In this document: positions 36,170 to 45,266 of the stretch, piece after piece | Layout: every line of letters starts with the position of its first letter | How positions within the stretch are numbered: the first letter of the stretch is position 1 | From: Saprospiraceae bacterium | GTDB lineage: Bacteria; Bacteroidota; Bacteroidia; Chitinophagales; Saprospiraceae | Assembly: GCA_028280415.1 (NCBI GenBank) | Contig: JANQLV010000061.1 | Coordinates: forward strand, 124,001-188,000 | Direction of reading: 5' to 3' | Length of the DNA: 64,000 nt | Notes under the pieces: model-generated | The model's input: only the letters and a program-made list of their open reading frames with translations | Database searches by the model: none | What the model was told of the DNA's origin: nothing | Program-made: the position numbers and the translations under genes

Positions 36170-38311
36170 ATGTCAACGAAAGTCGAGCATTTTGAATATG
36201 ATAATGCTATCGTAAGAAAATTTGCACTAGCTACCATGATCTTCGGAGTTATTGGTATGCTTGTAGGATTATTGATTGCACTGCAATTGGTCTTTCCTGT
36301 GTTAAACTTCGAATTACCCTATACTACATTCGGAAGACTTCGGCCTTTACATACTAATGCCGTTATCTTCGCTTTTGTGGGTAACGGAATCTTTATGGGG
36401 GTATATTACTCCCTCCAGCGATTACTAAAAGCACCAATGTACAGTAAGGCGCTTAGTAATTTCCACTTTTGGGGCTGGCAGGCGATTATCCTGGCAGCAG
36501 CGATTACACTTCCCCTGGGGATTACAAGTAGCCATGAGTACGCGGAGCTGGAATGGCCGATCGATATCGCTATTGCAGTAGTCTGGATCGCTTTTGGTAT
36601 CAATATGATTGGAACCATTCTAAAACGAAGAGAGCGGCACTTATATGTCGCTATTTGGTTTTATATTGCGACTTGGGTAACCGTTACAATTCTGCACGTT
36701 TTTAATAATCTCGAAGTTCCAGTAACTCTTTTCAAAAGTTACCCGGTATTTGCCGGAGTACAGGATGCCCTGATACAATGGTGGTACGGCCATAATGCGG
36801 TAGCATTCTTTCTGACTACTCCTTATCTGGGGCTGATGTATTATTTTCTCCCCAAAGCGGCTAATCGCCCGGTATTCTCCTACCGGCTATCGATTATCCA
36901 CTTCTGGGCATTGATCTTTATATATATCTGGGCGGGGCCACACCACCTTTTGTATACTTCTTTACCCGATTGGGCACAGACCTTGGGAATGGTTTTCTCA
37001 TTGATGTTGATCGCTCCTTCCTGGGGAGGTATGCTTAATGGATTACTTACCTTGAGAGGGGCCTGGGACAGAGTACGTAATGACCCTATTCTTAAGTTCA
37101 TGGTAGTTGCAGTTACTGCTTACGGGATGTCTACTTTCGAAGGACCGATGATGTCAATCAAATCCTTTAATGCAATTACGCACTATACAGACTGGACGAT
37201 TGCACACGTACACGTTGGTGCATTGGGATGGAACGGGATGTTGACATTTGGGGTTCTGTATTGGCTTATTCCGAAAATCTATAATACCAAACTTCACTCG
37301 GTGAAACTGGCGAATGTCCATTTCTGGATGGGTACGCTGGGAATTATCTTCTACGCTATTCCATTGTACTGGGGAGGCGTGACGCAGCAGTTGATGTGGA
37401 AACAATTCTCTCCTGATGGATTTTTGGTCTACCCTAACTTCTTGGAGACCGTTACACAGTTAATTCCAATGTATGGGATTCGGGCATTTGGTGGATTACT
37501 TTTCTTTGTAGGATTGTTTGTAATGATTTACAATATAGCCAAAACGATGTCCGCTGGAAGTTTTGCGAAAAGCGAAGCAGCTTCAGCTCCGGCTTTGGAA
37601 AAATATGTATCTCATAAAAAAGAACACTGGCATCGTTGGTTAGAGCGTCGCTCTGTATTATTTACCACTTTGGCATTAGTTGCTGTAGCTATCGGAGGTA
37701 TGGTGGAAATATTCCCAATGCTTTGGGTAGATTCCAATGTTCCCAAGATCGCAACAGTAGAACCTTATACGCCACTCGAATTGCATGGTCGGGATATATA
37801 CATCAAAGAAGGATGTGTGGGTTGTCACTCTCAGATGATCCGTCCTTTCCGTTCGGAAACCGAGCGCTATGGAGAGTTCTCCAAGTCCGGAGAGTTTATC
37901 TACGATCGGCCTTTCCTTTGGGGATCAAAACGTACCGGACCTGACTTGCATCGGGTTGGCGGAAAGTATTCACACTCCTGGCATTACAATCACATGATTG
38001 ATCCCGAAAGTATGTCGCCGGGTTCGATTATGCCGCCTTATCCCTGGTTAAAAGACCTTGACCTGGATACGACGACTACCGCAGCCAAGATAGAAGTTCT
38101 GCAATTGCTAAATACGCCCTATCCGGAAGGCTACGCAGCTAAAGCAAACAGCGATTTGAGCAAACAGGCCAAAGAGATTGCTGATCAGTTGCGGGCGGAT
38201 GGTATAGAGCAGGATCGGTTGGAGGCTAAGGAGATTGTTGCTTTGATTGCTTATCTGCAAAGATTGGGAACTGATATTAAAAAGATTGAAGAGCCAAAAG
38301 CTAAAAATTAA
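36170..38311 (+). CDS. ccoNO: Fused cbb3 cytochrome oxidase subunits I and II
   Basis: 713 residues. Residues 1-460 are CcoN, with multiple membrane helices and heme/CuB histidines (LRPLHTNAVIFAF, WWYGHNAVAFFL, GPHHLLY, HYTDWTIAHVHVGALGW). A linker near 465-490 leads to CcoO: one membrane helix, then EGCVGCHSQMIRPF with a CxxCH heme c site, and GPDLHRVGGKYSHSWHYNH. The fusion is known in Bacteroidota. This is the catalytic core of the high-affinity micro-oxic terminal oxidase. Confidence 0.95.
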   Translation: MSTKVEHFEYDNAIVRKFALATMIFGVIGMLVGLLIALQLVFPVLNFELPYTTFGRLRPLHTNAVIFAFVGNGIFMGVYYSLQRLLKAPMYSKALSNFHFWGWQAIILAAAITLPLGITSSHEYAELEWPIDIAIAVVWIAFGINMIGTILKRRERHLYVAIWFYIATWVTVTILHVFNNLEVPVTLFKSYPVFAGVQDALIQWWYGHNAVAFFLTTPYLGLMYYFLPKAANRPVFSYRLSIIHFWALIFIYIWAGPHHLLYTSLPDWAQTLGMVFSLMLIAPSWGGMLNGLLTLRGAWDRVRNDPILKFMVVAVTAYGMSTFEGPMMSIKSFNAITHYTDWTIAHVHVGALGWNGMLTFGVLYWLIPKIYNTKLHSVKLANVHFWMGTLGIIFYAIPLYWGGVTQQLMWKQFSPDGFLVYPNFLETVTQLIPMYGIRAFGGLLFFVGLFVMIYNIAKTMSAGSFAKSEAASAPALEKYVSHKKEHWHRWLERRSVLFTTLALVAVAIGGMVEIFPMLWVDSNVPKIATVEPYTPLELHGRDIYIKEGCVGCHSQMIRPFRSETERYGEFSKSGEFIYDRPFLWGSKRTGPDLHRVGGKYSHSWHYNHMIDPESMSPGSIMPPYPWLKDLDLDTTTTAAKIEVLQLLNTPYPEGYAAKANSDLSKQAKEIADQLRADGIEQDRLEAKEIVALIAYLQRLGTDIKKIEEPKAKN

Positions 38312-38316
38312 AAATT

Positions 38317-38475
38317 ATGTATAAATATATTTTAGAATCCGTCGAAAACATCAACTGGCTGGCAATTGTACCGCTGATTATTTTCTTTCTCTTTTTTACC
38401 GTAACCATCATCCTGGTTATGCGCAAAAAGAAAAGTTTCATCGATAAAATGGGCAATCTGCCTTTAGAAGAGTAA
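38317..38475 (+). CDS. ccoQ: Cbb3 oxidase small subunit CcoQ-like
   Basis: A 52-residue protein, ATG 5 bp after the ccoNO stop. One membrane helix (WLAIVPLIIFFLFFTVTIIL) then VMRKKKSFIDKMGNLPLEE. Size, topology and position are those of CcoQ, which stabilises the complex. Sequence conservation in CcoQ is low, so the call leans on position. Confidence 0.78.
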   Translation: MYKYILESVENINWLAIVPLIIFFLFFTVTIILVMRKKKSFIDKMGNLPLEE

Positions 38476-38528
38476 GGTGAGCGGAGGATGTTTAGTACAC
38501 ATTTCAGATTTTAAATAAGAATAACAAA

Positions 38529-39461
38529 ATGAAAAAAATAAAAATCTTGGGATTCTTTTTGTTAAGTCCCTTATTCATATTGGCAGCATCCGAAGGTTCC
38601 GATTCGAATTTTTATGCTGATCTGGGTTTAAATTTGATCGGGATCATCGGAATTATTGTAGTTGTCGCAGCAATTGCTTTGATTGTTAATCTACTAAATC
38701 AGGCGATCAAACTACGAGAGTTGCAAATTTATGAGGAACAAGGATTTGAGCCTTATCTGGAAGCCAAAAAGAAATCAGCACGGTCTTCCTGGTGGAGAAG
38801 AGTTACTAAAGCCATGACGGCTGCCGTACCGGTAGAAAGGGAGCAGGATATCCTTTTGAATCACGATTATGATGGTATCCGGGAATTGGATAATAGCCTT
38901 CCGCCCTGGTGGGTTTATGGATTCTATCTGACAATCGGTATCTCTATCTTTTACGTTGGATATTATCATTTTTCATCGAATGCGAAAAGCTCCGCAGAAC
39001 TCTATGAGATTGAAATGGAGCAGGCCGAAGCAGCCGTGGAAAGATATCTGGCAACACAGGCGAATAGAGTGGATGAATCTAATGTAACCTTACTGACGGA
39101 TGCTGCGGATTTAGGTGAAGGAAAAGATATTTTTGATACGTACTGTGCAGCTTGTCACTTAAAAACAGGTGGAGGTGCTCCCAATAGTGTTGGGCCTAAC
39201 CTGACGGACAAATACTGGTTGCACGGCGGAAGTATTAAGGATGTTTTCAAAACGGTAAAATACGGAGTACCTGAAAAGGGGATGATTTCCTGGAAAGATC
39301 AGCTACGTCCGACAGAGATTCACAAAGTATCGAGCTATATACTTAGTCTACAAGGAACTAATCCGCCCGGAGCCAAAGAACCGCAAGGAGAACTATATGT
39401 ACCTGAAGAAGACACGGAGAATCAAGATTCTGTAAAGGTGATAGGTTTGATCAATAATTAA
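38529..39461 (+). CDS. ccoP: Cbb3 oxidase diheme-subunit homologue with one CxxCH
   Basis: 310 residues: Sec-like leader, membrane helix near 35-55, CcoP-type stretch (DGIRELDNSLPPWWVYGFYLT with a second helix), then a cytochrome c domain with CAACHLKTGGG and later GVPEKGMISWKD, giving the axial Met. Only one CxxCH is present, where the classic proteobacterial CcoP has two. It is therefore a one-heme electron entry subunit. Confidence 0.9.
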   Translation: MKKIKILGFFLLSPLFILAASEGSDSNFYADLGLNLIGIIGIIVVVAAIALIVNLLNQAIKLRELQIYEEQGFEPYLEAKKKSARSSWWRRVTKAMTAAVPVEREQDILLNHDYDGIRELDNSLPPWWVYGFYLTIGISIFYVGYYHFSSNAKSSAELYEIEMEQAEAAVERYLATQANRVDESNVTLLTDAADLGEGKDIFDTYCAACHLKTGGGAPNSVGPNLTDKYWLHGGSIKDVFKTVKYGVPEKGMISWKDQLRPTEIHKVSSYILSLQGTNPPGAKEPQGELYVPEEDTENQDSVKVIGLINN

Positions 39462-39486
39462 TCAATAAGCTAAGCTATTAGATCCG

Positions 39487-40935
39487 ATGAAAAAAGAGCT
39501 TATAGAAGAAGATAAGGAGTCTTTTAGAGATCATATTGCTACAGTTAATGAAACAGGAGGGCGGATTTGGATTTATCCCAAGAAGCCTTCCGGCCGTTTC
39601 TACAATTTGCGTACTTATGTAAGTTGGGGACTCTTAGCGGTGTTATTTACTTTACCGTTTATAAAAGTAAATGGTGATCCGCTCTTTCTATTCAATGTGC
39701 TGGATCGGAAGTTTATTCTTTTTGGAATTGTCTTCATGCCACAGGATTTACATCTTTTTGCATTGGCAATGATCACCTTAATGGTGTTTATAGTACTTTT
39801 TACAGTAGTCTTTGGCCGCTTGTTTTGTGGCTGGGTTTGTCCACAGACGATTTTTATGGAGATGGTTTTCAGGAAAATTGAATATTGGATCGAAGGAGAT
39901 GCCAATCGTCAGAGAAAACTCAACAAAGCACCATGGACCACCGATAAAGTGATTAAAAAAGTCAGTAAACACTTCCTCTTTTTTACGATTGCAATTCTGA
40001 TTGCCAACACTTTTCTGGCTTATATTATTGGTTCAGATGAAGTATTGAAAATTATTGGAGAGCCTATCTCTCTGCACTTTGGGGGCTTTATGGCAATGTT
40101 GATTTTTTCAACTCTATTCTATTGTGTATTTGCTTTTTTTCGGGAGCAGGTTTGTATCGCTGTTTGCCCTTATGGAAGATTGCAGGGCGTTTTACTGGTT
40201 AAAGAATCTATCGTGGTAATATACGATTGGATTCGGGGAGAGCCTCGGGGAAAAATCAGAAAACAAAAAAAGAAAACTACTTTTCAGGAACTTCCAGTAG
40301 TAAATGCAGAGCCAGAACCGAAACTGGGGGATTGCATAGATTGCAAATTATGTGTACACGTTTGCCCTACGGGGATTGATATCCGAAATGGTACTCAGCT
40401 GGAATGCGTCAATTGTACAGCTTGTATTGATGCTTGTGATGAAGTAATGGAAAAGATTAACCGGCCTAAAGGCTTAATTCGTTTTGACTCTCATGAAAAT
40501 ATTGAAAATAAGAAAAATAAAATTTTTACCATAAGAGTTAAGGCATATACCGCTGCATTAATAGCGCTGATCGTTTTACAGGGATTTCTGTTTGCCAATC
40601 GCTCTGCAGTTGAAGCTTTGTTCCTCCGTACTCCAGGTACACTTTTTCAAACAACGGAAGAAGGGAACATCAGTAATCTGTACAATTATCAAATTGTCAA
40701 TAAGAGAACAAAGACCATTAAGGATTTGGAGTTTCGTCTAAAAGGAAAAGAGGGGATAATCAAAGTTGTAGGAGAAATTCCGGTAGTGGAAAAACTGGAA
40801 ACAGTCAAAGGAGCAATGTTTATTGAGATTGATCCGGAATTATTAAAAGGAAGAAAAAATAAACTGACTATAGAAGTATACAGCGAAGGCAAAAAAATTG
40901 AAGAGGGGACGACCAACTTTTTTGGACCGGGATAA
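39487..40935 (+). CDS. ccoG: Cbb3 oxidase accessory ferredoxin-like membrane protein
   Basis: 482 residues. Several membrane helices with conserved CGWVCPQTIFMEM and CIAVCPYGRLQG, then a double 4Fe-4S region (CIDCKLCVHVCPTGID, CVNCTACIDACDEVM), then a C-terminal beta domain. This is the RdxA/FixG layout. CcoG is thought to reduce copper(II) during CuB assembly. Same operon as ccoNOQP. Confidence 0.93.
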   Translation: MKKELIEEDKESFRDHIATVNETGGRIWIYPKKPSGRFYNLRTYVSWGLLAVLFTLPFIKVNGDPLFLFNVLDRKFILFGIVFMPQDLHLFALAMITLMVFIVLFTVVFGRLFCGWVCPQTIFMEMVFRKIEYWIEGDANRQRKLNKAPWTTDKVIKKVSKHFLFFTIAILIANTFLAYIIGSDEVLKIIGEPISLHFGGFMAMLIFSTLFYCVFAFFREQVCIAVCPYGRLQGVLLVKESIVVIYDWIRGEPRGKIRKQKKKTTFQELPVVNAEPEPKLGDCIDCKLCVHVCPTGIDIRNGTQLECVNCTACIDACDEVMEKINRPKGLIRFDSHENIENKKNKIFTIRVKAYTAALIALIVLQGFLFANRSAVEALFLRTPGTLFQTTEEGNISNLYNYQIVNKRTKTIKDLEFRLKGKEGIIKVVGEIPVVEKLETVKGAMFIEIDPELLKGRKNKLTIEVYSEGKKIEEGTTNFFGPG

Positions 40936-41023
40936 GGCTAATAAGATAAGCTTGAGTTAAGATGCTGTTATCATAAACGTGCATGACGAGCAATACTCGA
41001 AGTGACTAATTAAATTTAAAATT

Positions 41024-41467
41024 ATGAAATTAAACTGGGGAAGTGGTATCGCTATATTTTATCTCTGCTTTATGGCTATAATGATATTTATGGTGATCAA
41101 ATCCAAACAGAATACTGTACATATGGTACAGGATAATTATTATCAAAAGGATTTGGCTTATGAAAAATTTCGAAAAAGTCGTGAAAATGCAACTTTATTG
41201 AAGTCAGAAGTAGCACTTCAATATCAGAGTGAGGCAGGAATTTTGGAAGTGACCTTTCCCGAGAGAATGCGTTCTTTAGTTGGTACGATTACTTTTTTTC
41301 GCCCTTCCGACAGCAATATGGATCAGGTTTTTAAATTAAAACTGGACGAGGAAGACAAGATGCTTATTCCAATCGATGATTCTTTCCCTAAAGGTCGCTG
41401 GCGCATTCAGCTGGATTGGGAAAACGATGGGCTGCAATTCTATAAAGAAGAAACGATTGTGATCTGA
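41024..41467 (+). CDS. ccoH: FixH-family protein
   Basis: 147 residues: an N-terminal membrane helix (AIFYLCFMAIMIFMVI), then VQDNYYQKDLAYEKF and a beta domain ending FPKGRWRIQLDWENDG. This is the FixH pattern. Its last base is shared with the first base of the next gene. It helps mature or stabilise the cbb3 oxidase. Confidence 0.88.
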   Translation: MKLNWGSGIAIFYLCFMAIMIFMVIKSKQNTVHMVQDNYYQKDLAYEKFRKSRENATLLKSEVALQYQSEAGILEVTFPERMRSLVGTITFFRPSDSNMDQVFKLKLDEEDKMLIPIDDSFPKGRWRIQLDWENDGLQFYKEETIVI

Positions 41468-42153
41468 TGGAATACTGGACGGCATTCACATTAGGCTTGT
41501 TTGGTAGTTTGCATTGTATAGGAATGTGTGGGCCTATTGCTTTATCTTTGCCGTATCAATCTTCGAGTACAGCCGGAACGGTTCTTAATATGTTGCTCTA
41601 TAATACCGGGCGAACGCTTAGTTATACCATTATCGGACTTATTCCCGGAATACTCGGCCTGGGAGTATTTATCGGAGGGCAACAACAAAACCTTTCTCTG
41701 ATCCTGGGTATTCTGATGATCGGGTTTGCCCTATTTTCTATTAATCCGGAGAAATACTTTTCGAACAATTTTTTCTACAATAAATTTCGAAAACTCTTTG
41801 CTAAATATATACATAGCAAAAAGCGTAGTGCTTTTTTGAGCATTGGCTTACTCAATGGATTCCTGCCTTGCGGAATGGTTTATCTGGCTGTTGCCGGATC
41901 CCTGATCCAGGGAAGCATCATCGCTTCTATGACCTATATGATGTTTTTTGGCCTGGGGACACTTCCTTTAATGTTAGGATTAGCACTTTCAGGGAGCTGG
42001 ATAAATTTCAGATTTCGGCGCTATTTTCGAAAGGCTACCCCCCTGGTGCTAGCGCTTTTCGGTATTTTATTCATTTGGAGAGGGATGCAGGTGGAACTGC
42101 CTTCGGATATTAGTTTTTGGCTGGTATCGGGGATGCAGAAAATGTGCAATTGA
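41467..42153 (+). CDS. SafE/TauE-like membrane protein of the cbb3 cluster
   Basis: 228 residues with six membrane helices; GLFGSLHCIGMCGPIALSLP near the start and GLLNGFLPCGMVYLAVAGS in the middle are the hallmark Cys/Pro motifs of the sulfite exporter TauE/SafE (DsbD-like) family regularly found after ccoH in Bacteroidota. Probably copper or thiol handling in oxidase assembly; inference from context. Confidence 0.82.
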   Translation: MEYWTAFTLGLFGSLHCIGMCGPIALSLPYQSSSTAGTVLNMLLYNTGRTLSYTIIGLIPGILGLGVFIGGQQQNLSLILGILMIGFALFSINPEKYFSNNFFYNKFRKLFAKYIHSKKRSAFLSIGLLNGFLPCGMVYLAVAGSLIQGSIIASMTYMMFFGLGTLPLMLGLALSGSWINFRFRRYFRKATPLVLALFGILFIWRGMQVELPSDISFWLVSGMQKMCN

Positions 42154-42160
42154 TTATTCC

Positions 42161-42213
42161 TCGTTATTCGATTTTCGTTATTCGAGTGTCGATTTTCGAA
42201 AATCGAATAACGA
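42161..42213. repeat. 17-bp perfect inverted repeat between convergent genes
   Basis: Arms at 42161-42177 and 42197-42213 pair perfectly around 19 nt that contain partial copies of the same ATTCGA/TCGATTTT words. It lies between the SafE-like gene and the convergent receiver-FNR gene. It may end transcription both ways or be a member of a dispersed palindromic repeat family. Confidence 0.6.
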
Positions 42214-42221
42214 AAACCAAA

Positions 42222-43265
42222 CTAATTCTGCATTTGTGCCAGTTGTTGTTTGTTGATAATCGTTATCATACCCTGCCGGTCAATATCGATCAATTTTTCT
42301 GTTTTAAAATCTGTAAGGGTACGGGAAGCGGACTCCTTGGTAGTACCAGCCAGACTGGCGAGATCATCTCTCAGGACATCTATTTTGTTATTGGTCGAAT
42401 GGTACTTCTGGTGGAAAACAAGCAAGGCATTAGCAATGCGTTTGCGGATTGAACTATAAGCCAGGTCAACCAGGCGACTTTCTTTTTCCCGGATATTGGC
42501 ACTCAGCATTTTGATAAACAAAGTAGAAAAATCGGAATTCGTATGCAGAAGTTCGTAGAAAGCTTCTTTGGAGATAAAACTTACCTGAGCGTATTCCAGA
42601 ACAGCTGCCGATTCCGAATACCTTTCCTCACCTAAGAGGGCATTGAAACCAATAAATTCTCCCTCTTTAAATATCCCGGTGATCAGTTCTTTACCAAAAT
42701 CATTGGTCCGGTAGGTTTTTACTTTTCCGCTGAGAATGTAGAAAAGCTTGCGGGGAATTTCACCCTCTTTGAAAAGAATGTCTTTTTTATGATAGGAAAA
42801 GAGCTCCCCTTTTTTAGCCAGTAATTCCAAATCTTCCAGGCCTTTTTTAGTATCTATCAGTGTTTTTACTTTCTGCTTGGTCTTCTGGTTTTGTTGGTCT
42901 GATTTTTTGAGTCTGATCTCAATCACATCGAGCAAATCTCTTGGCTCGAAAGGTTTTGTAACATAATCGTCGGCACCAAGGCTCATCCCTGTTCTGAAAT
43001 CCTCTTTTTCTGCTTTTGCAGTCAGGAAGATAAAAGGGATCAGATTGGTTTCCGGCTTTTGGCTTAGGATACGCAATACCCCAAAACCATCCAGTTTAGG
43101 CATCATCACATCACAAAGAATCAAATCGGGCTTAGTGCTGATAGCTTGCTCAATACCTTCAACACCGTTTCCTGCGGTGACTACTTCATAGTCGGAAAGC
43201 GAAAGTATCTCTTCGATGTTTTCCCGAACATCGGTATTATCTTCTATTACTAAAATCTTTTTCAT
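42222..43265 (-). CDS. Receiver-CRP/FNR fusion transcription factor
   Basis: 347 residues. Receiver domain 1-120 (VIEDN, phospho-acceptor Asp52 in LCDVMMPKLDG, Lys in YVTKPFEPRD). A linker leads to a cyclic-nucleotide-binding-like beta-roll (about 150-265) and a CRP/FNR winged helix (about 275-345). The recognition helix TTKESASRTL has E-x2-S-R as in FNR, which fits the TGAY-N4-RTCA boxes here. No FNR-type Cys cluster is present, so it should not sense oxygen itself. It lies 78 bp after a FixL-type kinase gene. One protein does the work of FixJ and FixK. Confidence 0.88.
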   Translation of the reverse strand: MKKILVIEDNTDVRENIEEILSLSDYEVVTAGNGVEGIEQAISTKPDLILCDVMMPKLDGFGVLRILSQKPETNLIPFIFLTAKAEKEDFRTGMSLGADDYVTKPFEPRDLLDVIEIRLKKSDQQNQKTKQKVKTLIDTKKGLEDLELLAKKGELFSYHKKDILFKEGEIPRKLFYILSGKVKTYRTNDFGKELITGIFKEGEFIGFNALLGEERYSESAAVLEYAQVSFISKEAFYELLHTNSDFSTLFIKMLSANIREKESRLVDLAYSSIRKRIANALLVFHQKYHSTNNKIDVLRDDLASLAGTTKESASRTLTDFKTEKLIDIDRQGMITIINKQQLAQMQN

Positions 43266-43343
43266 GCAGTATTGCTTGATACTGAGTTTTGAATATTTGC
43301 CCTTTTATCCACAGCAATCTGTTACCTCCATATGTTCAAAATC

Positions 43344-44618
43344 TTATCCCTGAATGGGTAGTTCAATACTGAAAGTACTTCCTTGCTCCGATTTGCTTTC
43401 AAATGATATATCTCCATCCATTAAATTGACATATTGTTTGACAATATTTAAACCCAATCCTGTGCCTTGAATATTGGTTACATTGCTTGCGCGAAAAAAA
43501 CGGGAAAACAAATAAACCTGATCAGCTTCGGGGATTCCTATTCCTTCATCGCGGATTGAAATCCGGAGTTGCCCGTTTTCAATTTCGCTTATGCAATAAA
43601 TCTTGGATTTGGGCGGAGAATATTTAATAGCATTCGATAAAAGGTTGAAAATGATATTTTTTAATAAATGCTGATCCAGAAAAACCTGCTGCGTATCCAT
43701 ATGATCTTCCTGGACAATCTCCTGTCCTTCCTTGAGCAAACCTTTTATTTCATCAATTACTTCTTCGCAAAATTCGGGGAAAGAAAACCATTCCGGACGT
43801 AGTTTGATCTTACCTTCCTCAAGCTTGCTGAGCGATAGAAAATCATTGAGGATCCCCGTTAGATTATTTACCGCTGAGCGAATACGAACCAAATGCTTGG
43901 AAATCTGCTCTGATGATTGTTTATTGTGCATCCCGATGAGCGAAGCAGAAGAGAGAATAGTACTCAAAGGAGTGCGAAACTCATGAGAAGCCATGGTAAT
44001 AAATCTGGACTTCAATTCGTTGAGTTCTTTCTCTTTTTGCAAAGCTATACGGATTTCCTGCTCGGTAGCTCTCAGCAAACTTTCAACTTTTTCTCTTTCG
44101 TGTATCTCTGATTTCAGACGCTCATTGGAGTCGATTAACTTTTTCATCGTCTGGTTAATCTCTTCCGTTCTCTCTTTAACTCTTTGCTCTAACTGCTGGT
44201 TAAGACTTCTGATTTTCTCCTCCGCCTCGCGTTGTTCGCTGAGATCTGTTATAATACCTGTAAAAAAGGTTCTATTCTTGATTTTTATTTCCGAAACGCT
44301 TATTCGAATGGGAAATAATGAACCATCCTTGCGTTTTCCTTCTGATTCTCGCCCGATCCCTATAATTTTTTTTTGGCCTGTTCGAAAATAATTTTCCAAA
44401 TAGCCATCGTGTTTCGAATGATGGGGCTCGGCCATGAGCATACTGATATTCTTGCCAATTAATTCTTCCGGCTGATAAAAAAACAAATGTGCTGCCGCCG
44501 GATTAGCCAATTGAATAATGCCAGATTCATCAATTGTAATGATTCCGTCAATTGCTGTTTTGAAAATGGCATTTAACAGTACAGCAGGCTCGAGAAAATC
44601 AGATTTTAAAAAATTCAT
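43344..44618 (-). CDS. FixL-type heme-PAS oxygen-sensing histidine kinase
   Basis: The ATG at 44618 is preferred to a GTG at 44639. 424 residues: PAS domain about 15-130, coiled coil, HisKA (MASHEFRTPLSTI) and ATPase (NLLSNAIKYSP, DEGIGIPEA, GTGLGLNIVKQYV). The PAS closely follows FixL: KHDGYL carries the position of the heme-ligand His (His70) and GIGRESEGKRKDGS the distal Arg (Arg90). So heme binding and oxygen sensing are likely. No membrane helix: cytoplasmic. Confidence 0.85.
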   Translation of the reverse strand: MNFLKSDFLEPAVLLNAIFKTAIDGIITIDESGIIQLANPAAAHLFFYQPEELIGKNISMLMAEPHHSKHDGYLENYFRTGQKKIIGIGRESEGKRKDGSLFPIRISVSEIKIKNRTFFTGIITDLSEQREAEEKIRSLNQQLEQRVKERTEEINQTMKKLIDSNERLKSEIHEREKVESLLRATEQEIRIALQKEKELNELKSRFITMASHEFRTPLSTILSSASLIGMHNKQSSEQISKHLVRIRSAVNNLTGILNDFLSLSKLEEGKIKLRPEWFSFPEFCEEVIDEIKGLLKEGQEIVQEDHMDTQQVFLDQHLLKNIIFNLLSNAIKYSPPKSKIYCISEIENGQLRISIRDEGIGIPEADQVYLFSRFFRASNVTNIQGTGLGLNIVKQYVNLMDGDISFESKSEQGSTFSIELPIQG

Positions 44619-44675
44619 ATTATTTGTAAATGGATACACTTTTACAAATAAAGCAGATTAGAGCAATACTAATAA

Positions 44676-44709
44676 TGACGAAAGTCATATTAGTATATGA
44701 TTAAAATCA
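44676..44709 (-). promoter_or_regulatory. Paired FNR-like boxes before the FixL-type gene
   Basis: TGACGAAAGTCA (44676-44687) and TGATTAAAATCA (44698-44709), 22 bp apart. The proximal centre is 63 bp from the kinase start. Suggests the kinase/regulator operon is autoregulated. Confidence 0.75.
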
Positions 44710-44743
44710 TTTCCGTTAAATTTTAAAAACTGCCTGGCAATAA

Positions 44744-45109
44744 TCAGGCGCGGTATTCCCCCATAATTCGCCCGCGCTCGTTTTGTTCTTCGAGCGTCCA
44801 CACATCTGTGGCCCAGGTTTGTAACCACCGGTCCTGGGATTTTCGAAATACCTGCACATTAAGGCCAAACATTTTAAAAAAGGTTTGCTCAAATTCGCCA
44901 ACCTTTTGATAGCTGTTCATAGGCATAAAACCAGAAGGACAAGTGGGATTGATTTCGCCAACAGTCAACTCATTATTGAGTATGCTCTTTTCGCTGGAAG
45001 CCTGACCCAAATTATACACCCCTGAATAGAATTCAATACGCAAGAAAGGATAACTCGCATTGAACTCTTCCTGAAGGGTTTTTAACTTTTTGTCCACTGA
45101 TATTTCCAT
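44744..45109 (-). CDS. Conserved-looking hypothetical protein in the FNR-box regulon
   Basis: 121 residues, no leader. Alternating strand/helix pattern (FLRIEFYSGVYNLGQ, LNNELTVGEINPTCPSGFMP, FEQTFFKMFGLNVQVFRKS, WLQTWATDVWTLEEQNERG). I do not recognise the family. Preceded by an FNR-like box pair (45162-45195), and followed by the FixL-type kinase gene on the same strand. Confidence 0.6.
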   Translation of the reverse strand: MEISVDKKLKTLQEEFNASYPFLRIEFYSGVYNLGQASSEKSILNNELTVGEINPTCPSGFMPMNSYQKVGEFEQTFFKMFGLNVQVFRKSQDRWLQTWATDVWTLEEQNERGRIMGEYRA

Positions 45110-45161
45110 AATACAATCTTATATATGATTCAAAATTACTGTATTAATCCTTTGGAATGGG

Positions 45162-45195
45162 TGATAGAAATCATCCCGTCCCTTGAAGTTTCTCA
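45162..45195. promoter_or_regulatory. FNR-like box plus weak partner, divergent promoter
   Basis: TGATAGAAATCA (45162-45173) is a full box. TGAAGTTTCTCA (45184-45195), 22 bp on, keeps only TGA...TCA. They lie between the divergent hypothetical gene (start 45109) and the ribosome hibernation gene (start 45267). Confidence 0.6.
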
Positions 45196-45266
45196 ATGTC
45201 CTGCGCGGGCTTTATGATTAACTTTGAAGTATAAACAAGGATTTATTAACTAAAAAAGACAGAACA

